Made by a program: the position numbers and the translations under genes. Source: Sanderia malayensis (lineage: Eukaryota; Cnidaria; Scyphozoa; Semaeostomeae; Pelagiidae). Taken from it: a stretch of 64,000 nt of DNA. Location of the stretch: NCBI GenBank assembly GCA_013076295.1, contig RQOL01000699.1, positions 3,472,001-3,536,000 of the forward strand, given 5' to 3'. Under the pieces are notes generated by a model, which did no database searches, had not been told where the DNA came from, and saw only the letters and a program-made list of their open reading frames with translations. Each line of letters opens with the position of its first letter. Within the stretch, counting starts at the first letter, position 1. Shown in pieces: positions 55,101-64,000 of the stretch.

Positions 55101-58100
55101 GTGAAGAGGTTGTGTTAAAGATTTCAAACAAGCTTAGATTTCAAGTCATCCAGGGAATTCCAAGGAAACTTGATAGAGCAAAGATGTCTCTTGCAAAATA
55201 CAGACATTGCTAAAGCTCAGTCAATAAAACAAAAGCATACAGGCAAAAGATATGGTCAAACATATGATATGATAGGGGATAAAGGTGGGAGTGAGAAGGT
55301 ACCTTTACGTCGTCGAGATTCTGACCACGACGCCGCTCCAAGTTATTCAAGTAGGCATCGTTGTCTTTACGCAATTGGTCGACCATTTGTTGTGCCACCG
55401 ATGCATCAATGCCATTCTTTTCTGATATCTGCAAATTAATGCACAATAATACTGATTAAAACACTAACCCACAGCACGGCATTCAAACATACACTTTTCT
55501 ATGGGACTCACTGTATCTGGATTCCACTGTACTGGAGTAACAGTTGTAGGATCGCACTGGTCGTCCTTATCAATTACACAACAGCACAAAAACAATAGCG
55601 ATAATCGTGTGAAACATTTAAAAACAGTTAAATACTCCCTGTTAGACTATACAGCCTGTGCATCGCCTCGACAACATGTCATACGAGACTATGTATATAG
55701 AGATAAGGATATGCTCAAACTGGAGACTCGTACTGTCCTAATTCGACTTCATAGAGCACCATGGTACCATGATATGACATGATATGACATGATATGACAT
55801 GATATGATATGATATGATATGGTACTATGATACCATGATACAGGTTGATGTTATAGCTCATCCAAAGAAGAGGGTCTATTTACCATTGTCATTTGTTTTC
55901 TGTGAGCTTCAATGAGAGCGTCTTTGTGTTCTTCACAGATCTTCTTCTTGATCTCTGCAAGATGTTGTTGCTCCTCCGCCTCGAAAGTTGCATCCAACAC
56001 TTCGCGTTCCTTTGCGTGCATTGAATCAAGCTCTTGCAGATTGCGTCCTTCCTGAACAGCCTACAAAGAATTCATACACTCGTACAATACACCCTTGCCG
56101 ATGAAAATTTACCTATTAAACCTCACTGAAACTCCTGCCAGCAACGGGGGGTTCGCACGTAGACATATACGGAGTTGCAAGCACTCTCACTTGATCACAC
56201 TATCATTATCCCAGCCAGCTCTAGTAGTCTTGAGCTACCGTGTTTACAAAGCATAATAGCACTACCATAAGAGCTCATACATACCACAGCTTTGGTTGCT
56301 GCTTGCCTTTCTCTTAGCTCTTTCTGCTTCGCTTCTCGTCTGCTACTCATTACGTTTCGAATGGCGCTACCTTCCTCGCGCATCTTTGAACTAAACTCTC
56401 TCTCCAACTGCTCCTCCGTACCCAAAGCTCGTTTCTTCGCCTCCTCAGCATCCTCGAAAGACAATGCGCCACGCTCTGCCATTTGTTCCTTGAAGAGCAA
56501 CAAGAAATAGTCAAAGTTCGGCGGTATCTTACCCCCTACAAATAGCCCAATGCATTACGGTTATCAATAATAAATACCATCCAATAATGGGGGTGAAATG
56601 TATATTATTAGTTAGGGTATTGAAGCATGCTACATCCTGAAAACGGTTCTTAGGATATAGTTATTAGTATTCAGTATGATACCATAACGTGGGCCTAAAA
56701 GAAATTGGCAAATTGACTTACGACTGCATCTGAGAAATTATTTCCAATGTTTTTGCTCTGCTCTCTAATCTCGTTTTCAGCACGAGTCGCCTCTGCGCGG
56801 GCAAGTTCAATGCTTTCTTCCAGACTGACCAAATCAATGGTGCTTTGCAATGCTCTGAGGGCCGTTTCAGGGTCACTCGTGCTAACCATAGCTTCGATTT
56901 TCAAATCATGCTTCAAAGCCTGAAGGTATTGAATAACAAAAAGAGAACCGGTAACGTTAATATTATACATGAGAGAAAGGAAAAAGAGTAAGTGAAAAGC
57001 TAAAAGAAGGTTGCAAATGTGAAGTAAAGAGGATAGCGGCTGTGTATTAGTGAGAAAGAAGATTGTATTAGCAAAAACAGACTGTACCAAAGAGAAAGAA
57101 GCTTATACTGCAGAGAAGAAATCTATTGCAGAAAAAAAGAAACTTGGAGCGAAGAAAAAAAGGTTTGGATTTGAGAAAGGACTTTTTAAAGTGACAAAAA
57201 ATTTGCAGTGGGAAGAAAAAAACTGATAGTGGAAAGAAAGAAACTTTGATTGTATGAGAGGAAACTTTAAATATAAAGGAATTTCAAACAGAAGAAGAGG
57301 AACGTGTACTAGAAGACGTTGGAACAACCAAGAAAAATGAAACCTGCAGTAGAAGTAGGATGTTTGACAAGAACGAAGAAAATATATGAAAGAAAACGTT
57401 TTTGTTAGCAATGAAAAAACCTACAATCTGTTCATGATTCTCTTTCAGAGCTGCTTCCTTCATGGCTCGACGCCTGGCCAATTTCTCCATCAACTCAGCT
57501 TGCTGCCGACTCTTTTGCAAGTCAAACTTCTGTTCGAGTTTACCCAGCTCTCTGTTATGCGCATCGATCACCATCTTCATCTCATCCTCTGATAAATCTC
57601 CAGAAAGATCCTCAGCAAGTTTCTCAGCAGCTCTCTTCGTCATCTCTCTTCGTTTGGCTTCCTGAAAATCAACAGTCATGACAATTAGCCAGATCACTAC
57701 ATGAGTTAGCTTCACTACTAGCGTGATACTATGGTTGTTTTCCTTCAAAAATTAGACAAATAATTCAGCTTTCAACAAAAGTTAGGTCTCTGCACACAAG
57801 CTTAAGGTGTGGCTTGAGCATGTGCTCCAGTGATACCTTGAATTCAAGTTAGCAAAAATAAATCTACAATCTTACCTGTTCGTCTACAAACTCTTTGATT
57901 TCCTTATTTTCCAGGCTTCTGAGTTCTGAATCCAGTTGCACCCTTTCGCCGTTCATCCTCCTCAAATCGTCCCCAAATTCCCCAGTCTGTTGCATGATCT
58001 GTCCTTGCATGACTCTACGGGCAGCTGCTCCGGCCTCGCCCTGGGTGACACTATCAACTTGCAGGTGGGCCATTTGGGCACTGGTCACTGTGCCAGAAAC

Positions 58101-61100
58101 AGTGTCTACGCCAATTGTTTGCGCCGTACCAGCTAAGGAAATCAAAGGAATCGTTCAAAAAGGTCCAGCTAAGAATTTACTACAAAAGGATCAGACCTTT
58201 AATAGAGAAGATAGAGATGCAAGGGAATACAGAAGATAGAGAAGGAGGAAAGCGCCTATTAAATGAGATATAGATGGGACCAGGCGTCTATTAAATGAGA
58301 CAACGATGGAACCAAGCGTCTATTAAATGAGATACAAATGGGACCAAGCGTTTATTAAATGAGATATAGATGGGAGCCAGGCGTCTATTAAATGAGATAA
58401 CGATGGAGCCAGGCGTTTGTTGGATGAGATAAGGAGGAAACCAGGCGTCTATTAGATGAGATACAGAGGCGTTTAGCATAACTGAACATTAACTTACCAG
58501 GTATGGATTGTACTGTTGCCGGTTGCCAGCCATTTTCGTATTTCTCAAGAAGCGTTTGAACTGTGACAATGAGGTCTTGCTCCCTGGTTGACATACCGCC
58601 TGTCAAAGCCTGGAATACTTTCTGTTCTTTCACAGAGCTTTGCTGCAATTCTGAAAGAGATTAATCAATGTTAAAAGCCTTGCTGCAAACGACGAGCAAG
58701 GTCAAATAATGTTTGGTTTGCTCTACTATAAAGTTCCCTAGACGAGGGTTGGTCAAGTCGACAATTCAGTGTGTTGATAAAAGCAAGCTTTGTCAACGTT
58801 GTTCCAATTATCCTTAACAGTCAAAATATAGTTTACACGATGAACATAAGCAAAAATTCAACAAGAAACCTTCGCTTTCCACACCAGACTTCGCTTTGAT
58901 CTTGGCTGCATTCTCCGTCGCTTTTGCAAGCATAGAGACATCAAGACTTTGTAGCATCTGCTTCAAGCCTTCAGTCTGTTGGCATATTCTATCGTAAAAT
59001 CCTCGAAGATCGGCCTGATGCCTCGCCAACTGCGATGCCATGTGTAGACTCTGATCCTCTAGCTTATCATAAAGTGTTCGCACGTTGAAGTTCTCCAGCA
59101 AGCCCTTGCCACTACCAGCGAAACCAGACATGTACGGTTCAAAGTCCGAGCCCTCGGGAATGCCACGAGGACCGAGAAGAAGAGATGGATTGTCGTTGAT
59201 TTTCGGAATAGGAACGACAGGTATCGGAGCACCGAGAAATTTGTACTTCGGCTTCAAAGCGCCTCCAGTGTATATACCTACGATATTAAGCAATAAGAAA
59301 TTGTCAATATAAGGTGAAAAAACCTTAGGCCGAGCAGGATTATCAAGTAGATTATATCGTGTATTCGCGTAATGCACATATCTAATCAAGATATCAAATG
59401 CTTAGTTCGTTATACTGCAAAACTAGTTATATAAAGAAAGTGTTTTGTGCTAAAAGACGGAACGGAACATACCGACAGTATGAGGCTGCCAAATGATGGC
59501 GATGATGGTGGCGAAAATAATAACAGCAATCATAATAGAGATGAGAATGTAAATCAACTCCCAGTTTGGTGACTGATTCTTTACCTAAAAAATAAAAACA
59601 AATTACAATAGTTTCACGCTACATTACTTATCCCCGGCTGTTCACCGCTACAGACAGTCTATTGATGAATGACGTAAAATTGTAGGAGGGGTGATAAAAA
59701 TGTCAAGACATGGCCAAAAAACAAAATATAATGGCAAGTTTCCGATGCCAAAGCAAAACTTAGCAAGCTGTAAGCAAAACTAAAACCCCAACAAGATTCT
59801 AAGCATGACTCTAAGCAAAGTTCCAAGGATAAATCTTGGTAAAGTTCCATCCCCAACTCTTAGCAAAGTTCCATGCACAACTGAAGGAACATTTCTAAGC
59901 ATACTCACACTATGTTTCTTGACAGTTGCCAGAGTCAGCATCTCGGGAGTAGCAGCCTCCATTGCGATGTTATTTGGACACGAGGCACCCAGTGCTGGCA
60001 CCATAACAATCGTCTCGCGCGCAGGCTGGGCATTGTCATAGAAGACGTAAACACCGGCCTCGCCGAAAACTTGGATAAACGTACTCACAGTCTGATTCGT
60101 GTTCTGCACCAGCGTGTTCAACTGCCTGAAATAACCGTAATCGAAATGCTTGTTGGTGTTAAACAAATGATTCTTGCGATACTGTGGGTAGTTACTGAGA
60201 CTGCGATTGGCCGGGTTGACTGTCACTTTGAAAGCGACGATTTGACCAATGCTGATGCATATCAAAGGCGATCGTATCTCGGCCGGATCTGTAACTACCG
60301 CTCTTCGCTTCCTAGCCGACGAACTCTGCCTGTTAAATGTCAATGCTTGGTCGGGTTCTTTGAAGTGCACGCCGAACATGCCGGTCGGTTTCATTTCGAT
60401 CCATTTAGCAGACCGGACGGTGCGGTCGTAATCGGGAAAACCGAGTTCGTTGTAGAGTTTCTCTTGTGTCACGGCATTTGTTGTCGGATCAGTGACTATC
60501 AAAGTGAGCGTGCCATTAGCGTCCCGAGTGCAGCTCACGGCCGGGCTGTTCGCTTTGCACGTCTTGTTGCAGACTTGGGTAAATGTGACGTAATTTTTAC
60601 ATTTGCAAGCGCCGGTTATAGAATCCAGCGTACCACCTTCAACGCCACAAGACTCCTTGCAATAGCTAGCGCTGTATGTTGTTGGGTTCACGCAGCTACG
60701 AGAGCTTGCAAGGCGCACCAAACCGCTGGCGCATCGAGTATCGACCTGGAACGGACAACAAAACAAGGAATCAACACCCCGACACTACCTGGCTTTAAAC
60801 TGTTTATCAACAGACTAATCAGCCCATGCAGGGGTGAAATAATCAAAGATAACACAATAATTAAGTCCCTAAACCTGCATGACTCGCTATTGTTTATCAA
60901 TACATTAAACAGTCAATGTTGATACAGATGATTGATAAAGTCATTTTATTAGAGCCGTAGTTTTAGATGCTGATAAACTTCATATAACAACACGTAAAGT
61001 CTCACCATTTCTTGACAAGAAGAATCGCTGTTGCCTTCGAGCTGTTGCAGATTTCTCTCATCATAGAACACGTATCCTTCGTCGCACACGCACGCGCCGT

Positions 61101-64000
61101 CCGAGACATGGAATGCCCTATTCTTACCGATGCACGTACACTTGGCAGAGCCTTGGGTGGCAATAGCACTGCTGCCGCAAGGACGACAGGCTCGTTGGCC
61201 CTTCTGATCGTTGAATGTGTTGACTGGACACATCAAACAGTCGGATGCTTTCGTTGCTTTCTGCAGCTTACCATACATGCCAGGTTGACAAGCCGTCTGT
61301 GGAGGAGGAAAAACGATAATTTTAAGGAGAAAACACATTTGATGGAGAATTACATCTGATGTAAAGAGCCATAAAAGAAGTCAGGAAATACAGCGAAATT
61401 CCGGCACATAAAGCCACAAGTAATTTGTACCACGAAGCATTCTATCAAAAGGTCAGATGTTCGGCACTCACCGCTTCGCCAACACCAGCCGTGCAGTAGT
61501 AACCGATGGGACACGGGTTGACAAAGGGTCCTATTGTTCCAATTGGACAAAAATAGCCAGCGGGACAGGTTGAACAATTGTAGCGATCCGGGTGGTTGCC
61601 ATAAGTGCCACTGGGGCAAATGCTACATGAATTCGCGACAGATGTTCTGTTGCCGGAGTTGCGGTTTGACCTGTACCCAAGCGGACAGCTCATCAGGTTG
61701 GAACTTCGCATCGGACAGTAGTATGGATATTCACATTTAATCGGCACACTCGTTTTATTCGGACAGTAATATCCGGCTGGAAAGAAAACAAGACAACATG
61801 GCGTTAAATAATTATTTCACAGTTCAGCACCAGATCATTTCTCCACGTACAACTCGTAATTAAGAATAGAATCCCCATATAATTAGTCTTAAAACGACCC
61901 AAATATCTCTTCATTCATCGGTATAAAAAAAATATCTTCAATGGACCAGATGTTTACTTTGTTATACCAAATGAGAAGCTGTTGCAATAGTTATTTATAA
62001 TATGAAATGGAGTTGCAGGGAAAACTGCGTCAATGCCATTATTTGGCTTTCATCGAATATCCAATGAAATCCTCCAAATTAATAAACCACAAAAATGACC
62101 GAGATATGCTCATTGTATGACGAGTTTGTCAGATTGAGGGTTGGTTGAGTAGTTCAAGAGACCAGATGTTAAATTGATTAAGCAGGGTAATTCGTTATGC
62201 CATCATTGTATCAATATTCCAATGCATAAAAACATACCAGGACAATCTGTTAGACTCTTGCTCATCTCCGGACAATAATAACCAGCCAAGCAATCTTTCT
62301 CTGCTGCCGATCCTTCCGGGCAATAGGTCTTTGCAGCGCACGGTATACCGGTGTAATTCATCGTCCCGTACGGACAATAATACCCGGCAGGACATAATGG
62401 ACAGTCTGTCGGAGCTCCGGCACCAGGAACGGGTCGTATGCGACCTGGAGGGCACCACATCGGTATATCACCGGCAGTGCAGTACTTTCCGATTGGACAG
62501 AGACTGTTGTTGTAAGTTGGCATGCCGGTTGTATTACACCAATATCCGGCCCGGCACACGAAGCAGTCGCTTTTAGATTTACCCCAAAGCTGATCTCTGT
62601 ATGTGAGTACTGGACAGTTGACAGTGTCCAGGCCTCTTGGACAATACTTGCCAAGCGGGCAGGGATATACTTTTTCATCTCCTACGAGGATAATAATAAT
62701 AATAATAAGCAATAAGAATGAAGAACAAAAATCACAAATGAATCGCAAGTAACCATAAGACACCGTGGTACAACAGGGAGGAGATGTTTATTTAAGGCGC
62801 CCAAGGCCCTGAATGTCCACAGATCTTCCCTAACTCACCTAACCTGTGTTATGATTTACCTTCATACAAAATGGATAGATTAAAATATAAATGGACAGGT
62901 ACATAAAATCAAAATTGTAGGGGTAGGAGGGAGTAGAGGTTTCTTTAGATAGTGAAGTGAAAAGCTTATGTAGAAATCCCAAAACTTTAGGCAAATACTC
63001 TGAGCTCAATTATTGGGCTAAACTGAAATGTTGTGCTCATAACTTATCATAACAGAATATAGTTACAATGCCATCGTGATTAACAGAAGTGCAAACATGA
63101 ATACCCACTGTGGTTTTGATAAAAAAAATATTTGTACAAAGCTCTCAAAACGGTATATCTGTACGTACCTTCGAAGCATTCTTGCCCTGCGGGACATGAG
63201 GGACAATCAGCTGCACTTTGACCGCCCCAAGCCGGTTTGAACTGGTGCCTGTTGCATGGTGTAGGCGATGTTGTCCCGTGGGTACAGTAGAAACCAGGTG
63301 GGCAGGGTCCGTGAAGGATTTGAGAAACGTTGATGGCAGATGATGGCGACGATGAAGACAGTTTCAATGCTGGATTCGGCGAAGCACTGCCACTGCGGCA
63401 CCAATAGCCGGCAGAACATTTATCAGAAATCGTTCCTGGAAGTATTGAAAGTAGACATGACAAATACAAGAGTTTATACAACTGTAATTGAATCTAGTTG
63501 GGATTAATACGCGAGGCAAGCACATCCAATGGGATTAATACGCGAGGAACTACAAATGAAGCCAAAAGGTTTAAAATGTCCGGGGTTTGTGGAACAGTTT
63601 ATAGGTTCATTAGATTCCATTTAGAGCAACTATCATAAAAGTAAGTCTGAAAGTTAATTGTATATTGTCTTTTTGTCTATCATGTTATTTGGATGTCAAC
63701 ATTGCCTAGGGTTCATTGCAATTTGACTCTTCCTTATCCAAGTAGAGCCGTGACTTGATACTTAACTGTATCGATTGTATTCGAACTGTTATTATGCTTG
63801 GATGATAATAGCATTAGAAAGTAAGCCCTCCTGGAAAGGATGGGCAGCCACACCACAAACAAATACTGTGCATGACGCGCTCACGGGGGTGCGAATATAA
63901 CAAAATGCCACGTACCTCTCAGGCAGTAACTGCCAGTGATGCACTGTTTGCACTGCTCCGGCCCTTGTAATCCACTCTCGTTGTCATATGTGAATGTTCC
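49129..64000 (-). CDS. Giant GCC2/GCC3-type Cys-rich membrane protein with cytoplasmic coiled coil (5' end beyond the window)
   Basis: Function unknown. Exons in the window: 64000-63916 (open), 63435-63169, 62681-62238, 61776-61472, 61296-61006, 60745-59909, 59584-59473, 59277-58870, 58650-58498, 58132-57876, 57661-57425, 56919-56722, 56488-56285, 56060-55884, 55428-55303, 55090-54911, 54611-54387, 54110-53907, 53605-53525, 53327-53162, 52975-52788, 52608-52446, 52130-51450, 51017-50041, 49542-49129. Phases close, giving about 2459 residues. Order: ephrin-receptor-like GCC2/GCC3 repeats (CPxGxYCxxG), a cysteine-rich and probable beta domain, one membrane helix, about 1200 residues of charged coiled coil, a globular region (50041-51017) and a basic coiled-coil end. 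The exons before 64000 should hold the signal peptide and more repeats. Confidence 0.87.
49675..49822. repeat. (AAGCC)n pentanucleotide microsatellite
   Basis: About 150 bases of AAGCC/AAGTC units in the last intron of the giant gene, about 130 bases upstream of its final exon. Confidence 0.95.
50041..51017 (-). other. Globular C-terminal region with HTLSH motif
   Basis: The exon encodes a mixed, well-folded-looking segment of about 200 residues: SAREFIVYKFACFVADLLV, NKILYMRRDRLESVGEF, ILVLVHTLSHIKIKD. Disordered Ser/Arg-rich sequence follows. A hydrophobic helix carrying His-x-x-x-His preceded by a conserved-looking Glu recalls the zinc helix of degenerate metallopeptidases. No HExxH is present, and the likeness may be chance. 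Confidence 0.5.
55769..55835. repeat. (ATGAT/ATGAC) microsatellite
   Basis: Tandem ATGATATGAC units shading into ATGAT repeats in an intron of the giant gene. Confidence 0.9.
58261..58475. repeat. 32-base minisatellite in intron
   Basis: About 6.7 units beginning AAATGAGATA and ending GGCGTCTATT, 32-33 bases each, in the intron between exons 58650-58498 and 58132-57876. The last unit ends some 20 bases from the splice donor. The period is not a multiple of three and the array is not coding. Confidence 0.9.
59473..59584 (-). other. Membrane-spanning exon of the giant protein
   Basis: A 112-base exon encodes VKNQSPNWELIYILISIMIA followed by VIIFATIIAIIW, a single hydrophobic helix of about 25 residues flanked by polar sequence. 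It sits exactly between the cysteine-rich ectodomain and the cysteine-poor charged region, so the topology is type I. Confidence 0.9.
59909..64000 (-). other. Ectodomain portion of the giant membrane protein
   Basis: Five right-hand exons encode repeats such as CPAGYYCPYGT, CPIGKYCTAGD, CPSGTYGNHPD and CPAGYFCPIGT, the GCC2/GCC3 (TNFR/ephrin-receptor-like) pattern with paired cysteines. The exon 60745-59909 encodes further cysteines (CVNPTTYSASYCKESC, CKCKNYVTFTQVCNKTC). A basic ARKRR site follows, which could be cut by furin. Near its end, GEAGVYVFYDNAQPARETIV resembles the end of a cupredoxin-like beta sandwich. N-glycosylation motifs (NRS, NQT, NGT) fit an extracellular location. Confidence 0.8.

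Larger units (their letters stand above)
51450..59277 (-). other. Cytoplasmic coiled-coil region with a three-copy 38-residue motif
   Basis: Glu/Lys/Arg/Gln-rich helices run through 16 exons. Three segments align without gaps: one from exon 57661-57425 (starts HNRELGKLEQKFD), one from 54110-53907 (starts HQRELDDLMDKLD) and one from 52130-51450 (starts HSKDLAKLMSKMD). Shared positions are H1, L5, L8, K11, D13, Q20, L23, K/R26, L27, K/R30 and R31. This argues for an internally duplicated rod rather than generic coil. Confidence 0.8.

Noticed and set aside
59912..60922. 336-residue plus-strand frame
   Set aside because: Shadow of the 837-base ectodomain exon on the minus strand, which has conserved cysteines and correct splice sites.

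Overview
The window is nuclear DNA from an intron-rich animal. Every large gene except one is split by short GT-AG introns (mostly 100-700 bases). The protein families (ERCC5/XPG, CCDC191, a MYST acetyltransferase, ATG4, LAMP) are metazoan-type. The DNA is AT-rich and dense with small non-autonomous DNA transposons, and it carries TTAGGG-type telomere motifs. A non-bilaterian animal such as a cnidarian or sponge fits best, but this is an inference and I cannot name a species.

Layout. 1-1.1 kb: two related hAT-like MITEs. 1.6-9.9 kb, minus strand: a complete 16-exon ERCC5 (XPG) gene with all catalytic acids and a PIP box. 10.1-11.3 kb: a 146-base satellite containing telomere-like motifs. 11.3-13.5 kb: repeats and relics only. 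13.5-21.3 kb, minus: CCDC191-like coiled-coil gene with many MITEs in its introns, including a three-level nested insertion. 21.8-28.4 kb, minus: a MYST acetyltransferase with an N-terminal double PHD finger and a KAT7-like catalytic domain. 28.85-29.4 kb, plus: an intronless bacterial-type RibD/DHFR-like gene, head to head with the acetyltransferase. 30.3-33.4 kb, minus: complete ATG4. 34.2-37.7 kb, plus: a LAMP gene with two alternative last exons. 38.7-40.3 kb: a palindrome built from tRNA-like units. 43.4-47.3 kb, plus: a mucin-like single-pass membrane protein. 49.1-64.0 kb, minus: a very large gene, open at the right edge, that encodes a cysteine-rich GCC2/GCC3-type ectodomain, one membrane helix and a long cytoplasmic coiled coil.

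How the genes relate. ERCC5 (nucleotide excision repair) and the MYST enzyme (chromatin) are nuclear. ATG4 (processing of Atg8/LC3) and LAMP (lysosome membrane) act in the same autophagy-lysosome route and are divergently transcribed from one ~0.8 kb spacer. The last two genes encode probable surface proteins without a recognised pathway. Exon borders were read by eye from GT/AG sites. Reading phase closes across every junction listed; the first exon of CCDC191 and the right-hand start of the last gene are unresolved.
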